Positions 7,797-15,929 of a stretch of DNA of 64,000 nt are shown in pieces. This stretch comes from an uncultured Steroidobacter sp. (GTDB lineage Bacteria; Pseudomonadota; Gammaproteobacteria; Steroidobacterales; Steroidobacteraceae). Both the position numbers and the translations under genes were made by a program. The stretch spans positions 1 through 64,000 of the forward strand of contig CALMII010000012.1 of the NCBI GenBank assembly GCA_937864115.1. Direction: 5' to 3'. Each line of letters begins with the position of its first letter. Positions within the stretch are counted from its first letter, which is position 1. The notes below the pieces were generated by a model. The model did not search any database and was not told the DNA's origin. It worked only from the letters and a program-made list of their open reading frames with translations.

Positions 7797-9287
7797 ATGA
7801 ATCAGGAAGTCAGATCGGTCGTCATTGCGGGCGGCGGCACTGCCGGATGGATGGCGGCGGCCGCTCTCGCCCGCGTGCTCGGGCCCAGGCTGCAGATCAC
7901 GCTGGTCGAATCCTCCGAGATCGGCATCGTGGGCGTCGGCGAGGCCACGATCCCGGCCATCGCGCAGTTCAACCGCATGCTGTGTATCGACGAGGACGAC
8001 TTTCTCCGGTCGACGCACGGTACGTACAAGCTCGGCATCGAATTCGTCGACTGGTACGAGAAGGGGCATGCCTACATGCATGCCTTCGGGCCGGTCGGCC
8101 GTGACCTCGCCTATGTCCCTTTTCATCATTACTGGCTTCGCGATCAGGCAGGCGCGCTGTGGGATTACAGCCTGAACCATCAGGCAGCGAAGCAGGCGCG
8201 ATTTGCGCGGCTCGAACGGGTGCCTGATACGCCGCTCGCCGGACTCACGTGGGCCTTCCATTTCGACGCGTCGCTCTACGCCGCCTACCTCTCGCGTCTG
8301 GCGCAACACAGCGGAGTGCGGCAAATCGACGGCGTCATCGCGGATGTGCGGCTGGACCCGGAGAGCGGTGACGTCCATGCCTTGCGGCTGACCGATGGAC
8401 GCGAACTGGCGGCGGACTTCTTCATCGATTGCACGGGCTTTCGCGCCCTGCTCATCGGCAAGGCCCTCGGCACCGAATACGAGGACTGGTCGCAGTGGCT
8501 ACCCTGCGATCGCGCGTGGGCGGTTCCATCGCGACGTGTCGATCCGCTGCTGCCGTATACACGTGCCACGGCTCGCGAGGCGGGCTGGCAATGGCGGATT
8601 CCGCTGCAGCATCGCACCGGCAATGGCCATGTCTACAGTTCGGCGCATATGAGCGATGAGCGTGCGCGAGAAACGTTGCTGGCGAATCTCGAATCCGAGC
8701 CACTGGCCGAGCCGCGGCTGATCCGCTTCACCACCGGCAGGCGTCGTCAGCTCTGGAACCGGAATGTCGTGTGCCTGGGGCTCGCGAGCGGTTTCGTCGA
8801 GCCGCTCGAATCGACCGCGATCCATCTCATCCAGGTCGCGATCCAGCGACTGATCCTGCTGTTTCCGCATCGCGGCGACGTCGAGGAACGGCGTCGCGAG
8901 TTCAACCGGGCCGCGGCCGCCGAGTACGAGTACATCCGCGATTTCATCGTGCTCCACTATCACGCGAACAACCGGCGCGGCGAGCCGCTGTGGGATGCGT
9001 GCCGGAACCTGTCGATTCCGGATTCGTTGCGTCACCGCATCGAGTTGTTCCGCGAGACAGCCGGCATCTTCTGCGCCACGGACGATCTCTTCCAGTTGAC
9101 GAGCTGGCTGCAGGTCCTGTGGGGTCAGGGAGTGCGTCCGCGGGAAACGCATCCATTCGTTTCGACCGTGGCGCCGGGTGACCGTCAGACCTATCTGCAG
9201 GATCTGCGTCGGCTGATCGATCATGCGGCCCGGCAGTTGCCGGGTCACGCAGACTTCATCGCGCGGCATTGTGCCGCCGCGACATGA
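7797..9287 (+). CDS. Flavin-dependent tryptophan-halogenase family protein
   Basis: A 496-residue protein of the flavin-dependent halogenase family, which use FADH2, oxygen and halide to chlorinate or brominate aromatic substrates. FAD-binding GGGTAGW is at residues 12-18; the catalytic Lys of the family is at position 78 (GTYKLGIEF, equivalent to PrnA Lys79); the diagnostic WQWRIP (WxWxIP) motif is present, as is the FVEPLEST motif carrying the conserved active-site Glu. All key residues are therefore intact. The ATG at 7797 was chosen because the halogenase fold starts immediately; the upstream frame is not conserved. Members of this branch often lie beside TonB receptors in Caulobacter- and Xanthomonas-type carbohydrate loci, and their real substrates are unknown. 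The next gene starts only 20 bases later. Confidence 0.9.
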   Translation: MNQEVRSVVIAGGGTAGWMAAAALARVLGPRLQITLVESSEIGIVGVGEATIPAIAQFNRMLCIDEDDFLRSTHGTYKLGIEFVDWYEKGHAYMHAFGPVGRDLAYVPFHHYWLRDQAGALWDYSLNHQAAKQARFARLERVPDTPLAGLTWAFHFDASLYAAYLSRLAQHSGVRQIDGVIADVRLDPESGDVHALRLTDGRELAADFFIDCTGFRALLIGKALGTEYEDWSQWLPCDRAWAVPSRRVDPLLPYTRATAREAGWQWRIPLQHRTGNGHVYSSAHMSDERARETLLANLESEPLAEPRLIRFTTGRRRQLWNRNVVCLGLASGFVEPLESTAIHLIQVAIQRLILLFPHRGDVEERRREFNRAAAAEYEYIRDFIVLHYHANNRRGEPLWDACRNLSIPDSLRHRIELFRETAGIFCATDDLFQLTSWLQVLWGQGVRPRETHPFVSTVAPGDRQTYLQDLRRLIDHAARQLPGHADFIARHCAAAT

Positions 9288-9307
9288 ACATCGAGAGAGG
9301 GCAGGGG

Positions 9308-10729
9308 ATGAGCTTCGACTGGCGACCGGCCCGCGCAAGAACGTGCGCGGCCTTCACTCTTCTCGCTGTGCTCCAGCTGTTGCTGGGTGTTGCAGCTTAC
9401 GCAGCGGACGCGAGTCGCCCGCTGGCGCGGCAAAGTCCGGACTGGCTGCACGACGCCGTGATCTACGAAGTGTTTCCGCGAGCCTTCTCGCCGGGCGCGG
9501 ATCTGAAGGGAGTGACCGCGCAGCTGGACAGACTGAAGAGTCTGGGTGTCGACGTCGTATGGCTGATGCCCATTCACCCCATGGGCAAACTCAAGGCGAA
9601 AGGAAGCCTCGGCAGCCCGTATGCGGTGCGTGATTACGATGCGATCGATCCTGCCTACGGTACGGCGGAAGATCTGAAGGCCCTCGTTGCCGCCGCCCAT
9701 CAGCGCAACATGAAGGTGTTCATCGACATCGTCGCCAACCATACGTCGTGGGATTCGGTGCTGATGGAGAAGCATCCGGACTGGTACAAACGCGACGCCA
9801 GCGGTCGAATCGTGCCGCCGAATCCGGACTGGGTGGACGTCGCCCAGCTCGACTACTCAAATCCGGCACTGCGCCAGTACATGAGCGGAATGCTCGTGCG
9901 CTGGTTGCGGGACTTCGATCTCGATGGTTTTCGCTGCGACTATGCGGCCGGCATCCCGCGGGATTTCTGGGAATCCCTGCGGCCCGAACTCGATCGCGTT
10001 CGTCCCGGGATCGCATTCCTGGCGGAATCGGACGATCCGACGTTCCTGCGCAGCGCGTTCGATGTCGACTACGCCTGGGATTTCTACCATGCGCTGAGCG
10101 ACGCGATGGAAGGGCGAGCGCCGGCCGCGCTGGTGCGTACGACCTGGGAGAGTGCGCAGGCCAAGTATCCGCGCGGCGCCTTGCGGCTCAGATTCTCCGA
10201 CAACCATGATCAATTGCGCGCAACCGGGCGGGCCGGGCTGCCGGCCGCGCTCGCGGCTTCGGCACTGATTTTCACGCTCGACGGCGTGCCGCTGCTCTAC
10301 AACGGCATGGAAGTGGGCGACACGGTCGAATCCACCGCGCCTGCGCTCTTCGAGCGCGATCCGATTCAATGGAACATGGCGGAACGCCGCCCCCATGTGG
10401 AGGGGTTCTACAAGTCGCTCATTTCGTTGCGGCGCGCGCATCCTGCGCTCACGCGGGGCGAGGTTCGCTGGTTGAAGAATGCCGACGAGCAGCGTGTTCT
10501 GAGCTACGAACGCAGCAGCGGCGGCGAATCGCTGGTGGTGGTCGTGAATCTGTCGTCCTCGCCCTTCGAGGGTCGGGTGGAGGTGGCTGCAGGAAGGTTT
10601 CAGGACATCACGCCGAACTGGCAGACCCAGACGCCGGTCACGCCGGCAAAAGCGGTTCAACGTGCCTCATTGCCGGCGGTATCGCTTGCGCCTTGGGAAG
10701 TCCGCGTATTCAAGCGCGAGACACCGTGA
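9308..10729 (+). CDS. Exported GH13 alpha-amylase-family enzyme
   Basis: A 473-residue GH13 enzyme with a signal peptide (FTLLAVLQLLLGVAAYAADA). The barrel starts with WLHDAVIYEVFPRAFSP. Catalytic regions are visible: DIVANHTSWDS, GFRCDYAAGIP (nucleophile Asp), FLAESDDP (acid/base Glu) and FSDNHDQLR (Asp). The C-terminal beta domain ends with APWEVRVFKR. It probably acts on maltodextrins in the periplasm; product specificity cannot be deduced. The ATG at 9308 has GAGGGCAGGGG upstream and gives a clean signal peptide; ATG 9284 would overlap the halogenase end. The stop overlaps a GTG of the next gene (GTGA), suggesting coupling. Confidence 0.9.
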   Translation: MSFDWRPARARTCAAFTLLAVLQLLLGVAAYAADASRPLARQSPDWLHDAVIYEVFPRAFSPGADLKGVTAQLDRLKSLGVDVVWLMPIHPMGKLKAKGSLGSPYAVRDYDAIDPAYGTAEDLKALVAAAHQRNMKVFIDIVANHTSWDSVLMEKHPDWYKRDASGRIVPPNPDWVDVAQLDYSNPALRQYMSGMLVRWLRDFDLDGFRCDYAAGIPRDFWESLRPELDRVRPGIAFLAESDDPTFLRSAFDVDYAWDFYHALSDAMEGRAPAALVRTTWESAQAKYPRGALRLRFSDNHDQLRATGRAGLPAALAASALIFTLDGVPLLYNGMEVGDTVESTAPALFERDPIQWNMAERRPHVEGFYKSLISLRRAHPALTRGEVRWLKNADEQRVLSYERSSGGESLVVVVNLSSSPFEGRVEVAAGRFQDITPNWQTQTPVTPAKAVQRASLPAVSLAPWEVRVFKRETP

Positions 10730-10740
10730 CGCGACCATCC

Positions 10741-12648
10741 ATGCGCAGCCTTCTCTCTTGTGCATTGCTGGGCACGCTGCTCGGTGCTTCAGTTGCTGAG
10801 GCACAATCCTTTCGCGATCGTCCGCCCGAAGACGAAGTCATCTACTTCCTGCTGCCCGATCGTTTCGAGAACGGCGATCCGCGCAACGATCGCGGTGGCC
10901 TCAACGGCGATCGCCTGAAGACCGGTTTCGATCCCACTCACAAGGGCTTCTTTCACGGTGGCGATCTCGAGGGATTGATCTCGCGCCTCGACTACATCCA
11001 GTCGCTCGGCGCCACGGCCATCTGGCTCGGGCCCATCTACAGGAACAAGCCGGTGCAGGGCGCGCCGGGTCAGGAATCGGCGGGCTATCACGGCTACTGG
11101 ATCACGGACTTCACGCGCGTCGATCCGCATTACGGCAGCAATGCGGACATGAAGGCAGTCGTTGATGCAGCGCACGCGCGCGGCATGAAGGTTTATCTGG
11201 ACATCATCACCAATCACACCGCGGACGTGATTGCGTATCGCGAATGCGCCTCGTCAGCCTGCGAATTCCGGGCGCCGGCTGATTTTCCGTACTCGCGACG
11301 CGGCGGGCTGCAGGGCGAGCCCATCAATGCAGGCTTTCTCGGCGAGCACGTGCAGACGGCGGAAAATTTCGCGAAGCTGACTCGGCCCGACTACGCCTAC
11401 ACGCCGTTCGTGCCGGCGGCCGAAGTGAACGTGAAAGTACCGGCCTGGCTCAACGATCCGATCTGGTACCACAACCGCGGCAACACCACCTTTCGCGGTG
11501 AGAGCACCACGCTGGGGGATTTCGTCGGGCTCGACGATCTCATGACCGAGAATCCGCGTGTCGTCGACGGCTTCATCGACATCTACGGCCGCTGGATCGA
11601 GGAGTTCGGCATCGACGGCTTCCGCATCGACACCGCGCGACACGTCAACCCGGAGTTCTGGCAGCGGTTCGTGCCGGCCATGCTCGAACGCGCGCAGCAG
11701 CGCGGCATTCCGAACTTCCACATTTTCGGCGAGGTGTCCGTCGACGCGGTCGACCCGGTACCCACCGCGCGCGCCACACGCGTCGATCGGCTGCCCTCGG
11801 TGCTCGATTTCGCTTTCGCCGCCGCCGTGATTGAAACCGTGGCCGGCAATGCCGGTACCCGCTCGCTCGCCGATCTGTTCAAGGCCGATGCGCTCTATGA
11901 AGGCAGTGCGGAGACGGTGCGGCAGTTGCCGACCTTCATCAGCAATCACGATGCCGGGCGCTTCGCCGGTTTCGCGCGCCGCGCCTTCCCGGCGGCCGAC
12001 GACGCACAGATCCTCGCCCGCACGACGCTGGCCCACGCCATGCTGTTACTGCTGCGCGGCGTGCCCGTAATCTACTCCGGCGATGAGCAGGGATTCGCCG
12101 GCGACGGCAACGATCAGGATGCGCGCGAAGACCTGTTTGCCAGTCGTGTGGCGAGCTACAACGACAATTGTCTCGTCGGCACGAACGCGACGACGGCGCA
12201 GGCGAACTTCGATGTCCATCATCCGCTGTACCGTGCCATCGCCGGACTCGCGCGACTGCGCAGCCAGGAGCCGGCTCTACGGCGCGGTACGCAGATTCCG
12301 CGGCGCTGGGGCGATGATCCCGGGCTTTTCGCCGTGTCGCGGGTCGATCCGCAGACGGGGAGGGAGGTGGTCGTCGCGTTCAACACTTCGACGCAGGCGC
12401 TGGAAGGGAATGTCGAGGTCGATGCGCGTGCGAGGGAGTTCGTTTCGTTGCATGGCGACTGCGCACCGCAGGTGTCAGCGCCGGGGAGTTATCGGGTGAA
12501 GATTGCAGCGCTGGATTTCGTAGTGTGTGGGCAGGGTGGCCCCCTCCCTAACCCTCCCCCGGCGACCGGGGGAGGGAACAAGGAGGAGGCTTCTTCATCC
12601 CCTCCTCCGCGAAGCGGGGGAGGGTTAGGGAGGGGGCAACTCCCATGA
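10741..12648 (+). CDS. Exported GH13 alpha-amylase / cyclomaltodextrinase-like enzyme
   Basis: A second exported GH13 enzyme, about 635 residues, signal peptide ending SVAEA-QSF. The family regions are DIITNHTAD, GFRIDTARHV (nucleophile Asp), IFGEVS (Glu) and FISNHDAGRF (Asp). The opening EDEVIYFLLPDRFENGDPRND and GGDLEGL are typical of periplasmic amylases with an N-terminal calcium-site loop. ATG 10741 is used; an in-frame GTG at 10726 overlaps the previous stop and could be the coupled start, since neither has a strong ribosome site. The last ~36 residues (PLPNPPPATGGG onwards) are not amylase-like: they are the translation of an inserted palindromic repeat (12539-12637), and the gene ends in ATGA overlapping the transporter start. 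Confidence 0.9.
   Translation: MRSLLSCALLGTLLGASVAEAQSFRDRPPEDEVIYFLLPDRFENGDPRNDRGGLNGDRLKTGFDPTHKGFFHGGDLEGLISRLDYIQSLGATAIWLGPIYRNKPVQGAPGQESAGYHGYWITDFTRVDPHYGSNADMKAVVDAAHARGMKVYLDIITNHTADVIAYRECASSACEFRAPADFPYSRRGGLQGEPINAGFLGEHVQTAENFAKLTRPDYAYTPFVPAAEVNVKVPAWLNDPIWYHNRGNTTFRGESTTLGDFVGLDDLMTENPRVVDGFIDIYGRWIEEFGIDGFRIDTARHVNPEFWQRFVPAMLERAQQRGIPNFHIFGEVSVDAVDPVPTARATRVDRLPSVLDFAFAAAVIETVAGNAGTRSLADLFKADALYEGSAETVRQLPTFISNHDAGRFAGFARRAFPAADDAQILARTTLAHAMLLLLRGVPVIYSGDEQGFAGDGNDQDAREDLFASRVASYNDNCLVGTNATTAQANFDVHHPLYRAIAGLARLRSQEPALRRGTQIPRRWGDDPGLFAVSRVDPQTGREVVVAFNTSTQALEGNVEVDARAREFVSLHGDCAPQVSAPGSYRVKIAALDFVVCGQGGPLPNPPPATGGGNKEEASSSPPPRSGGGLGRGQLP
12539..12637. repeat. 99-bp palindromic repeat inside the amylase 3-prime end
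   Basis: Two perfectly complementary 23-base arms (12539-12561, GCCCCCTCCCTAACCCTCCC and three more bases; 12615-12637) enclose about 53 bases with further internal pairing. It belongs to the CT/GA-rich repeat family also seen at 100-130, 46070-46100, 61610-61650 and 61968-62000. It is read through in frame by the amylase gene, and its right arm ends 7 bases before the transporter ATG, supplying AGGGAGGGGG as the apparent ribosome binding site. Confidence 0.85.
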
Positions 12649-14144
12649 CCGCCAAACCGCAGCTCTCCTTCTGGCAGATCTGGAACATGTGTTTCGGATT
12701 CTTAGGGATCCAGTTCGGCTTCGCGCTCCAGAACGCCAATGTCAGCCGCATCTTCCAGACGCTCGGTGCGCAGGTCGAGGAGATTCCGATCCTCTGGATC
12801 GCCGCGCCGCTCACCGGACTCATCGTGCAGCCGATCGTCGGCTACTACTCCGATCGCACCTGGAACCGTCTCGGCCGTCGCCGGCCGTACTTCTTGTTCG
12901 GCGCATTGCTCACGACACTCGCGCTGTTCGCGATGCCGAACTCGCCCACGTTGTGGATTGCCGCGGGACTGCTGTGGATTCTCGATGCCTCGCTCAATGT
13001 GTCGATGGAACCGTTCCGCGCCTTCGTCGGCGACCAGCTGTCGCCGCGCCAGCGGCCCGCCGGCTACGCGATGCAGAGTTTCTTCATCGGCATCGGCGCC
13101 GTCATCGCCAGCCTGCTGCCGTGGCTGCTGACGAAGTTCGGCGTGGCAAACACTGCCGACGCCGGCGCCATTCCGGAAACGGTGAAGTACGCCTTCTACG
13201 TCGGCGGCGCGATCCTGTTCGCCGCGGTCGGCTGGACGGTGTTCAGTACGCGCGAATATCCGCCGCAGGTTCTGCAGGCCTTCGACGACGCAGGCTCGGA
13301 CGAGGAGCCGCGGGTGGTGCCGGCAAGGGTGCGACGGGACGGCGTCGTCTGGCTGGCGGCGGGCCTCGCGGGTGTCGTACTGATCTACTTCCTCGGACTC
13401 GAGCACGAGCTCTACCTGCTCGCCGGCGGATGCGCGGTGTACGGCATCGCATTGCTCCTGCTGGGCAGCCTGCGTCGGCGCAATGCCTTCACGGCGATCA
13501 TGAGCGATCTGCACGACATGCCGCCGGCCATGCGTCGTCTCGCCGTCGTGCAGTTCTTTTCCTGGTTCGCGCTGTTCGCGATGTGGATCTACACGACGGC
13601 GGGCGTCACGCAGACGCACTTCGGCACGACCGATCCGCAATCGGCGGCCTATAACGAAGGCGCCAACTGGGTCGGTGTGCTGTTCGCGTCGTACAGCGGC
13701 TTTGCCGCGCTCGCGGCGATCGTCATTCCGTTCATGGTCCGACGGCTCGGACTGCGTGCCAGTCACCTGATCAATCTGTGGCTCGGCGCTGTCGGTCTGC
13801 TGTCGTTCCTGCTCGTCCGCGATCCACAGTGGCTGATCGTCTCGATGGTCGGTGTCGGCTTCGCGTGGGCATCCATCGTGTCGCTGCCCTATGCGCTGCT
13901 GTCGAATCATCTGCCCGCCGCGAAAATGGGTGTCTACATGGGCATCTTCAATTTCTTCATCGTGATCCCGCAGCTGCTGGCTGCGAGCGTGCTGGGATTC
14001 TTGTTGCGGACATTCGCGGAAGGTCGGCCCCTCTACGCGCTGGCATTCGGCGGCATCAGCCTGTTCATTGCCGGACTCGCCGTGTTGCGTGTGGCCAATC
14101 CTGCGCCGGAACTCGCCGGACGGGATTCCGCCGCGACCGTCTGA
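12645..14144 (+). CDS. MFS maltose/sucrose-type transporter (SLC45/GPH-like)
   Basis: A 499-residue inner-membrane transporter of the MFS family close to the bacterial maltose/sucrose permeases found in Xanthomonadales and Caulobacter glucan loci. About twelve hydrophobic segments are visible; the loop 2-3 signature is GYYSDRTWNRLGRRRPY, and WNMCFGFLGIQFGFALQNAN in segment 1 is characteristic of this branch. It would import maltose or maltodextrin by proton symport for the cytoplasmic GH13 enzyme. Translation is coupled to the amylase upstream through the ATGA overlap, and the ribosome site lies within the palindromic repeat. The stop is immediately adjacent (TGATCA) to the stop of the convergent minus-strand gene. 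Confidence 0.9.
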   Translation: MTAKPQLSFWQIWNMCFGFLGIQFGFALQNANVSRIFQTLGAQVEEIPILWIAAPLTGLIVQPIVGYYSDRTWNRLGRRRPYFLFGALLTTLALFAMPNSPTLWIAAGLLWILDASLNVSMEPFRAFVGDQLSPRQRPAGYAMQSFFIGIGAVIASLLPWLLTKFGVANTADAGAIPETVKYAFYVGGAILFAAVGWTVFSTREYPPQVLQAFDDAGSDEEPRVVPARVRRDGVVWLAAGLAGVVLIYFLGLEHELYLLAGGCAVYGIALLLLGSLRRRNAFTAIMSDLHDMPPAMRRLAVVQFFSWFALFAMWIYTTAGVTQTHFGTTDPQSAAYNEGANWVGVLFASYSGFAALAAIVIPFMVRRLGLRASHLINLWLGAVGLLSFLLVRDPQWLIVSMVGVGFAWASIVSLPYALLSNHLPAAKMGVYMGIFNFFIVIPQLLAASVLGFLLRTFAEGRPLYALAFGGISLFIAGLAVLRVANPAPELAGRDSAATV

Positions 14145-15929
14145 TCAACCGATACCGGCGATGCCGATGCCGTGCAGCGAGGTGCGCGGCGACGCGGCTG
14201 CTGCGTCGGTTGCCGATGCATCGGCGCGTAGGTGCTCTTCGAGCAACTGCGCGTAGGCCTCGAAGGCATGTTCGGCCGTGATGTTGTGGTCGGCATCGTC
14301 GAGGATGCGGAAGCTGAAGCCCGGCAGGCGCCGCAATCGCCGCGCGTGCCATCCGGCATGTTCGGCAATCTCGTCCAGGCCGCCGTCTTCGGCGCTGTAG
14401 ATCATGCACACGCGTGTTCCCCGCTGCGACAGGACGCGAAAGCCGGTGCGTACCTGCTGAACCTCCGGTGCGACCGGCAGGACGCTCGTCAGCAGATCGC
14501 GGGTGTTCGAACTCAGCTTGCGTTGCATGCGGCCTGCGACGAACCGCAGGATGGCGCGGAAGTCGACCTGACCGCGCAGCACGCGGTGCCACAGATCCTT
14601 TTCTCGAACCTGCACGAAGTACCAGTCGCTGGAGCGGAAGCCCTTGCGCATCAGCGCGGCGAGCGAATCGCCGGGACGCCAGTGAAAGCGCGGCAGGTTC
14701 ACCAGGATCACATCGACGATACGCGGATCGATCTGCGCGGAGTGAAAGGCGAGGTGCGCGCCCGCGCAGTGTCCGAGCACCGTGACAGCGGGATGTCCGG
14801 CGCGCTCCAGCCAGTCGAGTGCCGCCAGCACGTCGCGGCGCGAATCGTCGCGATACAGCTGATTCTCGGGCACGCCGGCCGGTGCCGGACTGTCACCGAG
14901 CCCCGCGATATCGATGCGCAGCGAAGCCATGCCGTCGGCGGCGAAGCGTCGCGCAAGACGCACGAAGCCACGGCCCCAGCCGATGTGATGGTTGGAGCCG
15001 TGATTCAGGAACAGCAGGACGCGCGACGGTTTCGCTTCGACCGGCTCGCAGTAAACACCGAACAGCGACTGATCCGGCCCGAAGCGGACCGGCGTTTCCC
15101 GCCAGGGATGCCGCTGCAGCGTCGCGACCCGCTTCGCCGGCGCATGACCCGTGGCGGGCGGCAACTCCCTGCCGAGCCAGTCGACCAGTGAATCGAATGC
15201 GCCCGGCGGCAACTCGGCCAGGCTCGAGTTCCATTGCAGTTCGTTGTAGCCGGGCAGGGTTGCCGTCTCGACATCGCATCCCTGCGCGCGCAGATGCGCC
15301 GCCACGCGTTTGTCGCCCGGGGCATCCGGCACGTTCAGCAGCAGGACGTGCGGTGCAGGCACGGCCGGCAGGTTGCTGAGTTCGAGTTGCGTCAATGCGG
15401 CCGCCGTTTCGTGAGTGACTGGAAAGCCGCCGATGTCGATGTCGACTTCGGGACGGCTCACGCGCATGACAGAGACGTGCGGCGCTGCCTGGGCGACGAA
15501 GACACTGAGCGCGCGCATCTCGCGCAGATAGAACTTTCCCGACGCCGGTGCGGCGAGCAGCGCCAGCCGGCTGACATCGCCGAGTTCGGCCGCGGCACGC
15601 GCGGCCAGCAATGCGCCGACCCGAAATCCCACCAATGCGATCTCGGTGACGCCGGTCTCGCGCCGCATCCACGCCACCGCATTGCGCAGGCTGCCGAGCC
15701 AGCGTGCGACGCGATCGGGATCGAGATCGTTGCCGGCCGAATCGCCGGTGCCGTGATAGTCGATGCGCAGCGTCGGCAGTCCGGCGTCCGCAAGCTGGGT
15801 GGCAAGCTGCCGCACGAACCGGTGCAGACACAGTTCCTCGACACCCATCGCCGGACAGAGAATGACGCCGCGTCCGCCGCGCGCCTCGTGCAGCCAGCCG
15901 AAGCATTCATCGATGTAGAGCGGCGTCAT
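14145..15929 (-). CDS. Tandem alpha/beta hydrolase with atypical nucleophile elbows
   Basis: A 594-residue protein with two alpha/beta-hydrolase domains. The first (residues 15-260) has the core strand GVILCPAMG and RIDYHGTGDSAG, but its nucleophile elbow is GFRVG (101-105) with Arg in place of Ser, so it is probably inactive. The second (300-570) has HGSNHHIGWGRG as the oxyanion region, RIDIAGLGDSP, an elbow GHCAG with Cys388 as presumptive nucleophile, an acidic YSAEDGG (509-515) and His548 in DDADHN. Cys nucleophiles are known in this fold, for example dienelactone hydrolase. No signal peptide. The start overlaps the GH2 stop (ATGA), making this the last gene of the carrier-protein operon. 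Substrate unknown; a thioesterase or acyl-transfer role is possible. Confidence 0.8.
   Translation of the reverse strand: MTPLYIDECFGWLHEARGGRGVILCPAMGVEELCLHRFVRQLATQLADAGLPTLRIDYHGTGDSAGNDLDPDRVARWLGSLRNAVAWMRRETGVTEIALVGFRVGALLAARAAAELGDVSRLALLAAPASGKFYLREMRALSVFVAQAAPHVSVMRVSRPEVDIDIGGFPVTHETAAALTQLELSNLPAVPAPHVLLLNVPDAPGDKRVAAHLRAQGCDVETATLPGYNELQWNSSLAELPPGAFDSLVDWLGRELPPATGHAPAKRVATLQRHPWRETPVRFGPDQSLFGVYCEPVEAKPSRVLLFLNHGSNHHIGWGRGFVRLARRFAADGMASLRIDIAGLGDSPAPAGVPENQLYRDDSRRDVLAALDWLERAGHPAVTVLGHCAGAHLAFHSAQIDPRIVDVILVNLPRFHWRPGDSLAALMRKGFRSSDWYFVQVREKDLWHRVLRGQVDFRAILRFVAGRMQRKLSSNTRDLLTSVLPVAPEVQQVRTGFRVLSQRGTRVCMIYSAEDGGLDEIAEHAGWHARRLRRLPGFSFRILDDADHNITAEHAFEAYAQLLEEHLRADASATDAAAASPRTSLHGIGIAGIG

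Noticed and set aside
6075-8378. Minus-strand open frame of about 767 codons
   Set aside because: Antisense to the receptor and halogenase, which have clear family motifs; the frame has none.
10369-10740. N-terminal extension of the second exported amylase
   Set aside because: That stretch overlaps the preceding amylase in another frame and would remove the signal peptide from the N-terminus.
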